From Balneolaceae bacterium (GTDB taxonomy: Bacteria > Bacteroidota > Rhodothermia > Balneolales > Balneolaceae), in the NCBI GenBank assembly GCA_007123985.1, contig SLGA01000067.1, positions 1 to 7,618 of the forward strand: a stretch of DNA of 7,618 nucleotides. Direction: 5' to 3'. The notes beneath the pieces were generated by a model. The model had not been told where the DNA came from, searched no databases, and saw only the letters and a program-made list of their open reading frames with translations. Every line of letters begins with the position of its first letter. Positions within the stretch are counted from its first letter, which is position 1. The position numbers and the translations under genes were made by a program. Shown in pieces: positions 1 through 6,588 of the stretch.

Positions 1-34
1 ATTAGTTTAATAGCCTAAATCAACCACCCCTAAA

Positions 35-57
35 TCCCCTCCTTGGAAAGGAGGGGA
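35..57. repeat. G/C-rich intergenic hairpin, probable dispersed repeat
   Basis: TCCCCTCCTT (35-44) pairs perfectly with AAGGAGGGGA (48-57) around a GGA loop, giving a 10-bp stem. It is by far the most G/C-rich piece of an otherwise A/T-rich intergenic stretch. Neither strand has a T-tract after the stem, so it is a poor intrinsic terminator. Short C/G-rich palindromes of this kind are found scattered between genes in Bacteroidota-like genomes, so a REP-type dispersed repeat is the favoured reading. Only one copy lies in this window, so the repeat status is inferred. It could also be the 3' end of a transcript coming from before position 1. Confidence 0.55.
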
Positions 58-208
58 CTTCTCATGTTGCCAAATTCAATGATTTTATATCGAACTCACG
101 TTAGACTATTCAATTGAAATAAAATTTTAAGAAAAAAGATCATCTGATTCTGAAGTCGATATGAATTGTGTTGATTTTTCCGGGGAATTCTAATCTGGCA
201 AAAAGCGG

Positions 209-239
209 TTGGTAAACAGATCATATCATCATATTTTTA
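209..239 (+). promoter_or_regulatory. Weak candidate promoter for greA
   Basis: TTG at 209-211 is followed 20 nt later by TATTTTTA at 232-239. This resembles the Bacteroidota primary-sigma pattern TTG ... TAnnTTTG with one mismatch in the distal box. A start just after it would give a leader of roughly 80 nt containing the 273-298 hairpin. An alternative is TTGTGT (166-171) with TCTAAT (189-194) at 17-bp spacing. A/T-rich DNA gives such matches by chance, so this is only a suggestion. Confidence 0.22.
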
Positions 240-272
240 CTGTTCTATACAAAGCAAAAAAATGAATACACA

Positions 273-298
273 AAATAGCAGGGTAAACACTGCTATTT
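273..298 (+). promoter_or_regulatory. Hairpin in the greA leader (possible attenuator)
   Basis: AAATAGCAG (273-281) pairs perfectly with CTGCTATTT (290-298) around an 8-nt loop (282-289), and the stem is followed by CTATTTT. It lies 30 nt before the greA start codon. The A-run/stem/T-run shape is like an intrinsic terminator, but no gene lies upstream in the window for it to terminate. A role as a leader attenuator or as the 3' end of a short leader RNA is therefore plausible. E. coli greA is known to have a leader terminator that yields the GraL RNA; the parallel is positional only, with no sequence similarity claimed. Confidence 0.4.
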
Positions 299-328
299 CT
301 ATTTTAAAAAGTTGATAAACAGCTACCT

Positions 329-802
329 ATGAAAAAAAACTATCTATCGCAGGAAGGTTACGATAAACTGGATAAAGAGCTGAGGGACTTGAAAACGCGC
401 GGGCGAAAAGAGATAGCCCAGGAGATTGCCGATGCCAGAGCTCAGGGTGATCTTAGCGAAAACGCCGAATATGATGCAGCCAAAGAGGCACAAGGGCATT
501 TGGAAAAAAAGATTGCGGAACTCGATCACATACTTGCCACGGCAACTATTATCGATGAAAAGAATATTGATGCGTCAAAAGCGTATCTTTTATCTACCGT
601 TACTATTCTGAACAAGAAAGTAAACAAAGAGATGAAATATACCCTGGTTTCAAAAAATGAAGCCGATTTTAAGCAGGGAAAAATTTCTGTTGATTCCCCC
701 ATTGGGAAAGCTATTCTCGGCAAAGAAGTGGGAGATACTGTTTCAGTAAAAGTACCCGCCGGTATGCTGGAATTGAAAGTATTAAATATAGAACGATCAT
801 AA
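329..802 (+). CDS. greA: Transcription elongation factor GreA
   Basis: GreA enters the secondary channel of RNA polymerase and stimulates cleavage of backtracked RNA, rescuing stalled complexes in the cytoplasm. The 157-residue length is normal for the family. Residues 1-75 form the N-terminal coiled-coil hairpin; its tip carries GDLSENAEYDAA (40-51), the family signature, with acidic Asp41 and Glu44 at the same numbers as in E. coli GreA, where they help coordinate the catalytic Mg. Residues from about 80 to 157 are the FKBP-like C-terminal domain, including SPIGKAILGKEVGD (123-136). The ATG at 329 has no Shine-Dalgarno sequence and sits in A/T-rich DNA. It is the first gene of a seven-gene co-directional run and lies 10 nt before the UDP-glucose dehydrogenase gene, so the two are probably cotranscribed. 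The call is secure; regulation through the leader hairpin is inference. Confidence 0.97.
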   Translation: MKKNYLSQEGYDKLDKELRDLKTRGRKEIAQEIADARAQGDLSENAEYDAAKEAQGHLEKKIAELDHILATATIIDEKNIDASKAYLLSTVTILNKKVNKEMKYTLVSKNEADFKQGKISVDSPIGKAILGKEVGDTVSVKVPAGMLELKVLNIERS

Positions 803-812
803 ATACAGATTC

Positions 813-2147
813 ATGAAAATTGGAGTTATTGGAACCGGTTATGTAGGCCTTGTAACCGGAACTTGTTTTGCAGACAGCGGCAATGATGTAATTTGCGTTG
901 ACATCGACGAAAAGAAAGTAGAACGAATGAGAAACGGTGAAGTGCCCATTTATGAGCCGGGCCTCAACCGTGTGTTTGACCGTGCCATACGTGAAAACCG
1001 GCTTATTTTTACAACCGATCTGGAAAAGGCTTTTCAGGAATCAGAGATCATTTTTCTCTGCCTTCCAACACCTCCGGGCGCTGATGGCCAGGCCGACCTG
1101 AGCTTTGTACTAAATGTAGCTGATCAGCTCGGTGATCTTTTTAACAAATTTCCGGGATACAGGGTAATTGTGAACAAAAGCACAGTACCCGTTGGAACAG
1201 CAGACAGGGTGCATGAAAAAATTGCTGCAAAAACAGAACATGATTTCGATGTGGTTTCAAACCCCGAGTTTCTTCGGGAAGGAGCCGCCGTTGAAGATTT
1301 TATGAAACCCGAGCGGGTTGTGGTTGGAACAAGTAGTAAAAAAGCCGCTGATTTGATGACGGCTCTATATGAACCGTTTGTACGCAGCGGAAACCCGATT
1401 ATTATCATGGACGAGCGCAGTTCGGAGCTCACCAAGTATGCAGCAAATGCCATGCTTGCTACAAAAATTACGTTTATGAACGAGATTGCCAACATCTGTG
1501 AAAAGGTAGGTGCGAATGTCGATCACGTTCGCCGTGGCATCGGAACCGACTCACGAATCGGTAAGCGATTCCTTTTTGCAGGAATTGGCTATGGCGGTAG
1601 CTGTTTCCCGAAAGATGTGCAGGCCATACACCACACTGCCGGCGAATACGGCTACGATTTCAGAATACTCGATTCGGTTATGAAGGTAAATGAGTACCAA
1701 AAGGTTTCCATTGTGGAGAAAATGAAACTCTATTACAATGGCAAACTGGAAGGGAAAACCGTTGGGATCTGGGGCTTGTCATTCAAGCCGGAAACCGATG
1801 ATATTCGTGAAGCGCCGTCATTATACATTACCGAAGAGCTGGCTAAAATGGGTGTTTCTATGAAGGCGTACGACCCTGAAGCAATCGAAACATTTAAACA
1901 GGCAGTATCTCAAGAGACTCTCTCGAAAATTGAATTTATGGATGATCGTGATTCAGTAATCAACGGTGTGGACGCCCTTGTGATTTGCACCGAGTGGAAC
2001 GAGTTCCGACGGCCTGATATGAATCGCTTTTCAAAAGTAATGAAAGAACCTGTAGTATTTGACGGCCGAAATCTGTACGATTTAAATCGGGCAGAAGAAG
2101 CCGGTTTGATATACATCAGCGTTGGAAGGCCCAGCGTGAATATTTAA
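813..2147 (+). CDS. ugd: UDP-glucose 6-dehydrogenase (UGD/TuaD family)
   Basis: Oxidises UDP-glucose to UDP-glucuronate with two NAD+ in the cytoplasm, feeding polysaccharide synthesis. The N-terminal Rossmann domain has GTGYVG (7-12) and the acidic end of beta-2 at VDID (29-32). NKSTVPVGT (121-129) and NPEFLREG (150-157) are family motifs. The central dimerisation region carries ELTKYAANA (205-213) with the expected Lys208 and Asn212. The catalytic cysteine is Cys264 in GYGGSCFPKD (259-268). The C-terminal UDP-binding domain starts with WGLSFKPETDD (320-330). At 444 residues it matches the longer bacterial enzymes. GDP-mannose dehydrogenases share this fold, but the motif set and the following decarboxylase gene favour UDP-glucose. 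Start: ATG 10 nt after greA, without Shine-Dalgarno. All expected catalytic residues are present. Confidence 0.95.
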   Translation: MKIGVIGTGYVGLVTGTCFADSGNDVICVDIDEKKVERMRNGEVPIYEPGLNRVFDRAIRENRLIFTTDLEKAFQESEIIFLCLPTPPGADGQADLSFVLNVADQLGDLFNKFPGYRVIVNKSTVPVGTADRVHEKIAAKTEHDFDVVSNPEFLREGAAVEDFMKPERVVVGTSSKKAADLMTALYEPFVRSGNPIIIMDERSSELTKYAANAMLATKITFMNEIANICEKVGANVDHVRRGIGTDSRIGKRFLFAGIGYGGSCFPKDVQAIHHTAGEYGYDFRILDSVMKVNEYQKVSIVEKMKLYYNGKLEGKTVGIWGLSFKPETDDIREAPSLYITEELAKMGVSMKAYDPEAIETFKQAVSQETLSKIEFMDDRDSVINGVDALVICTEWNEFRRPDMNRFSKVMKEPVVFDGRNLYDLNRAEEAGLIYISVGRPSVNI

Positions 2148-2148
2148 C

Positions 2149-2165
2149 ATTGCTTAAAAAGCAAT
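2149..2165. repeat. Small intergenic hairpin between ugd and the decarboxylase gene
   Basis: ATTGCTT (2149-2155) and AAGCAAT (2159-2165) form a 7-bp perfect stem with an AAA loop, starting 2 nt after the ugd stop codon in the 34-nt gap. No T-tract follows, so it does not look like a terminator. It may mark an mRNA processing or stability site, or be chance in A/T-rich DNA. Confidence 0.3.
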
Positions 2166-2181
2166 CCGCAAATTGTAAATT

Positions 2182-3129
2182 ATGAGTGCAAGAGTATTAA
2201 TTACCGGTGGTGCCGGTTTTCTTGGGTCACATCTATGTGATCGCTATTACAGCGAAGGCTGGGATGTGATCTGTATGGATAATTTGATTACGGGTGCAGA
2301 AAGCAACATTACCCACCTGATCGGAAAAGAGAGGTTCGAATTCGTGAAATATGATGTTACGAATTATATCCACGTAGATGGGGCACTCGATCTGATTCTT
2401 CATTTTGCATCTCCCGCATCCCCGATCGATTACCTCGAAATGCCTATACAAACACTGAAAGTGGGTTCACTCGGTACGCATAAAGCACTAGGCCTGGCAA
2501 AGGCAAAGAATGCAAAATTCTTGCTTGCATCCACCAGTGAGGTGTATGGTGACCCGCTCGAACATCCTCAAAAAGAAACCTACTGGGGAAATGTAAATCC
2601 TACCGGTTACAGAGGAGTGTACGATGAGGCGAAGCGATTTGCCGAAGCAATGACGATGGCATACAATCGATTCCATGATATTGAAACTCGCATTGTAAGG
2701 ATTTTTAATACATACGGATCCCGTATGAGACTTCGTGACGGACGGGCACTCCCCACCTTTTTCAGGCAGGCAATGAAAAATGAACCGATTACTGTTTTTG
2801 GTGATGGCTCTCAAACCCGCTCATTCACCTACGTGGACGACCTGGTTGAAGGGATATATCGCCTCGCTGAAAGCAGTGAGGTTGAACCGGTGAATATTGG
2901 CAATCCGGAAGAGATTACCATTCTTGAGTTTGCCGAAGAGATCATCAAAATAACCGGCAGTACAAGTGAGATTGTATTCAAAGAGCTTCCGGCAGATGAT
3001 CCCCAGGTGCGCCAGCCCGATATCACCAAAGCCAAACGGGTGCTGAACTGGGAACCCAAAACAGACAGACAAACCGGCCTCAGAAAAACGATGGAATATT
3101 TCGAGAAAATGGTTCAGTCTGATGTCTGA
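2182..3129 (+). CDS. UDP-glucuronate decarboxylase-like SDR (UDP-xylose synthase)
   Basis: Extended short-chain dehydrogenase/reductase, most like UDP-xylose synthase, which uses bound NAD+ to convert UDP-glucuronate to UDP-xylose and CO2. GGAGFLGS (9-16) is the Gly-rich NAD-binding loop; HFASPASP (74-81) and STSEVYGDPLEHP (117-129) are typical of the UXS group, giving Thr118, Ser119 and Glu120 in the active site. The catalytic pair Tyr147/Lys151 is in YDEAK. RIFNTYGSRM (173-182) and GDGSQTRSF (207-215) form the nucleotide-sugar end. At 315 residues it has the bacterial UXS length, without the N-terminal extension of eukaryotic forms. The usual GPRM reads GSRM, and the usual SCYDE reads GVYDE. 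The gene lies 34 nt after ugd, whose product is its expected substrate, supporting the assignment over other epimerases or dehydratases. An NDP-sugar epimerase remains possible but less likely. Confidence 0.85.
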   Translation: MSARVLITGGAGFLGSHLCDRYYSEGWDVICMDNLITGAESNITHLIGKERFEFVKYDVTNYIHVDGALDLILHFASPASPIDYLEMPIQTLKVGSLGTHKALGLAKAKNAKFLLASTSEVYGDPLEHPQKETYWGNVNPTGYRGVYDEAKRFAEAMTMAYNRFHDIETRIVRIFNTYGSRMRLRDGRALPTFFRQAMKNEPITVFGDGSQTRSFTYVDDLVEGIYRLAESSEVEPVNIGNPEEITILEFAEEIIKITGSTSEIVFKELPADDPQVRQPDITKAKRVLNWEPKTDRQTGLRKTMEYFEKMVQSDV

Positions 3130-3580
3130 AAAAAAACTGATCGACCTCTATCCGTACCGGATGAAAGGAAATACACCTGAATTTCTACTACTAAAGAGAG
3201 CGAAAGGGCATATTTACCACGGGCAGTGGAGAATGGTTGGTGGTAAAGTAAAACCCGGAGAAACTTACTGGGAGGCTGCCCTCAGAGAACTCAAAGAAGA
3301 GACTTCATTAACTCCGGTAAAATTCTGGACTATTCCGGGCGTTAACCAATTTTATGAGCAAAAAACGGATATGATTCACTCGATTCCTGCGTTTGCAGCG
3401 GAACTGAGTGTTGATGAAATTCCCGTTTTGGATGAGGAGCACAACGATTTTGGATGGTTTCAAATGGATGACGCCCTTGAGGTAATCATTTGGCCGGAAC
3501 AAAAACGCCTGCTTTCTCTTACCAACAAACTGTTAACCGCCGACCAAATACTTGAAGATTGGATCGTTTCTACAGACTGA
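3122..3580 (+). CDS. NUDIX hydrolase (pyrophosphatase)
   Basis: NUDIX enzymes hydrolyse nucleoside diphosphates linked to another group. The NUDIX box spans residues 41-63: Gly41, Glu47, Arg55-Glu56-Leu57, Glu59-Glu60, then Ser62-Leu63. It fits G-x5-E-x7-REU-x-EE-x-G-U except that the last Gly is Ser62. The metal-binding Glu residues (56, 59, 60) are intact. The 152-residue protein is essentially one domain with no signal peptide, so it is cytoplasmic. The substrate cannot be read from sequence; dNTP, dihydroneopterin triphosphate or a nucleotide sugar are options. The ATG lies inside the end of the decarboxylase gene (8-nt overlap, other frame), a common sign of translational coupling, so a role near nucleotide-sugar metabolism is possible (inference). 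Its own 3' end overlaps the next gene. Confidence 0.9.
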   Translation: MSEKKLIDLYPYRMKGNTPEFLLLKRAKGHIYHGQWRMVGGKVKPGETYWEAALRELKEETSLTPVKFWTIPGVNQFYEQKTDMIHSIPAFAAELSVDEIPVLDEEHNDFGWFQMDDALEVIIWPEQKRLLSLTNKLLTADQILEDWIVSTD

Positions 3581-4833
3581 TATTAATACTTATATTTCTG
3601 CTGCCTCTGATTGCAGTAAATAATGTAAATGCACAGACTTCGCGTTACGAAGTACTTCCCGCACCCGATGTATGGTACAATGATGTGGACGGTATTTTAC
3701 TGGGTGTGCGGTTGAAAGGGCAGGTGCCGGGCACGTTCGAAGATGGACCACACCGGCTTGAGGCGGGTTTTTGGGTTGGTACCTGGCTGCCCTCATTGCC
3801 GGTATCCTATTTCATTACCTACACTGAGCCGATTGAGCAGTGGTCGGATTACGGAAGCGAGGCCAATATTCAGTTAAGAAGTTCTGTGCGAACCGGATAT
3901 CACAACCATGGAATTGCATTCAATAAAAGATGGCAGCAGGGATTTGATGAACGCCGCTTCCGCGAGTTTGGAATATACAACTCCTTTGAAAAACGGTTCG
4001 ATCATGAATATGTGCCTTTTGAACCGCTATGGTCTGAGTTCAACTCAATCGAACAGATATTTTCTGACAGGTCAAAACTGTTAACCTCACTCTCATTCGA
4101 ACTTCAGGATGACAACAAACTGGGTTGGTACAATATTGAAGCCGGAACCCGGTTTCAGTATCTCAATGATTTTTTTACCACATTTACCCTAAGGGCAACG
4201 CAGCGTATTGAATTTAACGACTATTTTGGGCTGCGTTTACGGGGTTATGCAGGAATCGCCTCCGAGAACAGTGCCCCCGAATATCTCTTTTCACGAAGTA
4301 CCCGTCCGGCTATTGACTGGATGAGTAATGGATTTACGAGGGCAAAAGGAACCATCCCAACCCGTTGGATGAACAGCGGAAATATTCATGTTGCAGGCGG
4401 AGCAAATGTTCGCGGATACAACTCACGGGATATTGCCTCTTTTCAATACTGCGTTACCGATGAATCCTCCATTTGCGTAACGGCACCCAATACCTTCAAC
4501 AGTGTAGCCTCCTTGAATGCAGAGCTCGATTACTGGAACCCGATTGCTGTTCTGTTTAATGACATTCCCTATGCATCCGAATTTTTAAATTTCAGAACCT
4601 ATCTCTTTTTTGATTCCGGAACAGCTTTAGGTGTTGCTGATAACGACCCCGATGGCGTCTTTTCAAATGCCGGTGCAGGTTTTTCTTTATCTTTAAATAT
4701 TCCGGACTATCTAGGTAAACCGCGCGGATTTGTATTGAGATATGAAATACCGTTTTGGCTTTCAGACCCCGGAGATGAAGACGCCTTCAAATTCCGGCAC
4801 CTTTTCGGCTTCGGTGCCGTTGTATCGTTCTAA
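3559..4833 (+). CDS. Omp85/surface-antigen-like outer-membrane beta-barrel, no POTRA
   Basis: Residues 1-25 are a Sec signal peptide: Arg3/Arg6, hydrophobic core 7-20, and cleavage after VNA before Gln26. The rest is rich in alternating aromatic/polar strands and ends in GFGAVVSF with the C-terminal Phe expected for BAM-dependent barrels. GGANVRGY (280-287) resembles the VRGF/Y motif of loop 6 in Omp85 proteins, and FFDSG (350-354) resembles the strand segment that follows it. No POTRA repeats fit in 424 residues; the mature protein is almost all barrel, somewhat like the C-terminal barrels attached to some Bacteroidota M1 metallopeptidases, but no peptidase part is present. Cys298 and Cys306 sit in a predicted surface loop. 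The start is TTG: an in-frame TGA at 3553-3555 rules out anything earlier, and no ATG precedes the signal peptide. It overlaps the NUDIX gene by 22 nt. Cargo or function is unknown. Confidence 0.8.
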   Translation: MDRFYRLILILIFLLPLIAVNNVNAQTSRYEVLPAPDVWYNDVDGILLGVRLKGQVPGTFEDGPHRLEAGFWVGTWLPSLPVSYFITYTEPIEQWSDYGSEANIQLRSSVRTGYHNHGIAFNKRWQQGFDERRFREFGIYNSFEKRFDHEYVPFEPLWSEFNSIEQIFSDRSKLLTSLSFELQDDNKLGWYNIEAGTRFQYLNDFFTTFTLRATQRIEFNDYFGLRLRGYAGIASENSAPEYLFSRSTRPAIDWMSNGFTRAKGTIPTRWMNSGNIHVAGGANVRGYNSRDIASFQYCVTDESSICVTAPNTFNSVASLNAELDYWNPIAVLFNDIPYASEFLNFRTYLFFDSGTALGVADNDPDGVFSNAGAGFSLSLNIPDYLGKPRGFVLRYEIPFWLSDPGDEDAFKFRHLFGFGAVVSF

Positions 4834-4842
4834 ACCATATTT

Positions 4843-6588
4843 ATGGATTATCGCCAGCTAACCATACTGCTCATTGTGTTCTTTTTTTCAATCTCTTGCA
4901 CATCAAGCAGGTGGATTGTTACAGATCAGAATGCAACGGATGAGCGTATTGATCCGGTTATACTCACGGAAAGAAATATACTTCAGGTTATTGAAGAACC
5001 TTCCGCTGATAATCCTGTTGCTACTTTCGGGGTATTCACTGTTGCTGAGCAGGAGTTTATTCAGAGAATCCAGGTTGAACGAACCATTCAGAGGTATAAA
5101 CCGCGATGGGGGTTTTTAGCGTTTGGCCTGGCCGGAGCCACATTTGCTGCACTTGCTGCAAACACATCAGTTGTATTTCCGGCGCTCTCCTCAGGTACGA
5201 AGCTCCCCTTAAATGCTGTTGCAGCCGGGCTTGCCGTACTCTCTTTCTCCAATATGGAGCCTACGGGTGACCCTATTTTTACGGGTGAAACGGAGTTGAT
5301 GCGAAGAAGCGGTACGGAAATTGTGAGTGATACTCTGCGCAGCCAGTTCACAGAGCTGGAAATGGATGTACGAGCAGAAGTTTATTTTAGCGATTCGTTG
5401 CTGTTTTCCACCAACCGAATCAATCCATCTAACGGAACGGTTGCATTAAATCTCTCGCAGGTGGCAGATTTTATTGAAGGAGATATTGAGACAGGTTCAA
5501 TCGTAACCGTTGCTCTTTTATATGATGATGAGAGGCTAACACGAGATTTTGAAATTGCTGATTTTCTCTCTCCGTATGTTTCGGTTACATCGCCGGTAGC
5601 TGTGCTCAGGAATGCACCGGTTTTAAATGAGCTGAACATTATTACAGAGGTTGGAGAAGGGAGCTCACTCCAACTTGTGAACAGAGAACCGGAAGGGTGG
5701 TACAGGGTTCGTTTTGGCGGATCAGAGGTCTTTTTGCCGGTAAATGCCGGTAACGTTGAATGGCTGGCTGAGAGGGCAGGCGAAACTCCGGATGTATTTG
5801 AGTTCACGGAGGTGCCATTTGGAGAGATTGATGTGGAAAATTCGGTACCAGTGTTAAAACCAAGAAACAGCAACGATCGCGCTATTGTACTCACCAATGG
5901 GTTTGCGGAGAATGCGGAAGTTCGTCCATATCTTGACAGGGATCACGAGCTTTTTATGTTTTATATGAGGCATGCGCTTCAAATGGCAGAAAGCCAAATT
6001 TATTATATCGAGATGGACTCATCGAGGGATTGGAAAAGCGAGCTCTCTGATGTGCCTGTAATGGAAGATGAAGGGTCACTGTTTATCTACCTATCCGGTT
6101 TTGCAACTCTCGCTCAGCCGGCCGCAATATACTTCGATTTTACTGAAGTGAGAGAAGGTGAGGGTTTGTTACATACATTTCTCTTCGAAGAGTTTGAACG
6201 GATTAATCCATCCGCACTGTTTTTGCAGGCTGATCTGCAGTATGGGTTTATAAACGGTGAGAGCAGTAGTTCGGCAGTGCGAAGCGGGTATAATTCGGTG
6301 CTTCAGCAGGTTGCTGGCCGGTTGCAAAGAATCATTCCAAACTCGTTCATTTTGTTCAGTCACAGGCCGGGTCAGCAGTCATCCGTCTATACAAGTGTGG
6401 GTTTTGAAAATCAGCGGCACCACATTTTCAACTATTACTGGGCAGATGCCATCAAAAAAAGAAATACTCGGGTTCATGAGCTGATTCGCCATCTCGAAAA
6501 TAATGTGGATTATACCTCCCGGCGTCTGCACGATCGCCCTCAGGAAATTCAGGCATTTGGAAATTTTTCTCTCAACATTACTCAGTGA
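4843..6588 (+). CDS. Lipoprotein with SH3b and degenerate caspase-like domain
   Basis: A 581-residue envelope protein of unknown function. Residues 1-18 are a hydrophobic signal sequence ending in SIS before Cys19, a probable lipid-attachment site, although Ser at -3 is not ideal. Two hydrophobic Gly/Ala-rich segments follow (about 88-108 and 122-137). Residues 150-243 look beta-rich. Residues 245-307 resemble an SH3b domain (VLRNAPV, then GWYRVRFGG at 285-293). Residues 343-577 follow the order of a C14 caspase-like domain: strand RAIVLTNG (346-353), DRDHELFMFYM (365-375), YLSGFA (416-421) where YFSGHG is usual, LFLQADL (459-465) where the D-A-C strand is usual, and a C-terminal part RHHIFNYYWADAI (525-537) like the usual lF-x-yyl region. 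The catalytic His and Cys positions appear to be Phe420 and Leu465, so protease activity is unlikely. It starts 9 nt after the barrel gene, hinting at a shared envelope role. Confidence 0.75.
   Translation: MDYRQLTILLIVFFFSISCTSSRWIVTDQNATDERIDPVILTERNILQVIEEPSADNPVATFGVFTVAEQEFIQRIQVERTIQRYKPRWGFLAFGLAGATFAALAANTSVVFPALSSGTKLPLNAVAAGLAVLSFSNMEPTGDPIFTGETELMRRSGTEIVSDTLRSQFTELEMDVRAEVYFSDSLLFSTNRINPSNGTVALNLSQVADFIEGDIETGSIVTVALLYDDERLTRDFEIADFLSPYVSVTSPVAVLRNAPVLNELNIITEVGEGSSLQLVNREPEGWYRVRFGGSEVFLPVNAGNVEWLAERAGETPDVFEFTEVPFGEIDVENSVPVLKPRNSNDRAIVLTNGFAENAEVRPYLDRDHELFMFYMRHALQMAESQIYYIEMDSSRDWKSELSDVPVMEDEGSLFIYLSGFATLAQPAAIYFDFTEVREGEGLLHTFLFEEFERINPSALFLQADLQYGFINGESSSSAVRSGYNSVLQQVAGRLQRIIPNSFILFSHRPGQQSSVYTSVGFENQRHHIFNYYWADAIKKRNTRVHELIRHLENNVDYTSRRLHDRPQEIQAFGNFSLNITQ

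Larger units (their letters stand above)
1..328. other. Non-coding region upstream of greA
   Basis: No open reading frame of meaningful length was found here; the ATG at 64 opens only 17 codons. The stretch is A/T-rich apart from the hairpin at 35-57. It holds a possible promoter (209-239) and a second hairpin (273-298), described separately. The rest shows nothing I can name. If the seven downstream genes are one transcript, the main promoter should lie here. Confidence 0.7.

Noticed and set aside
64..117. Seventeen-codon ATG frame in the upstream region
   Set aside because: Short, no ribosome-binding sequence, no recognisable peptide features.
1124..1495. 123-codon open frame on the minus strand
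   Set aside because: It is antisense to the NAD-binding and central region of ugd, which has all family motifs; no independent evidence of coding.
5382..5897. 171-codon open frame on the minus strand
   Set aside because: It lies wholly inside the lipoprotein gene, its translation is Ser/Thr-rich without recognisable motifs, and the + strand protein has clear domains.
6585..6587. GTG as the start of the transporter gene
   Set aside because: The ATG directly after it forms the common TGATG stop/start overlap and is the stronger start; the difference is one residue.
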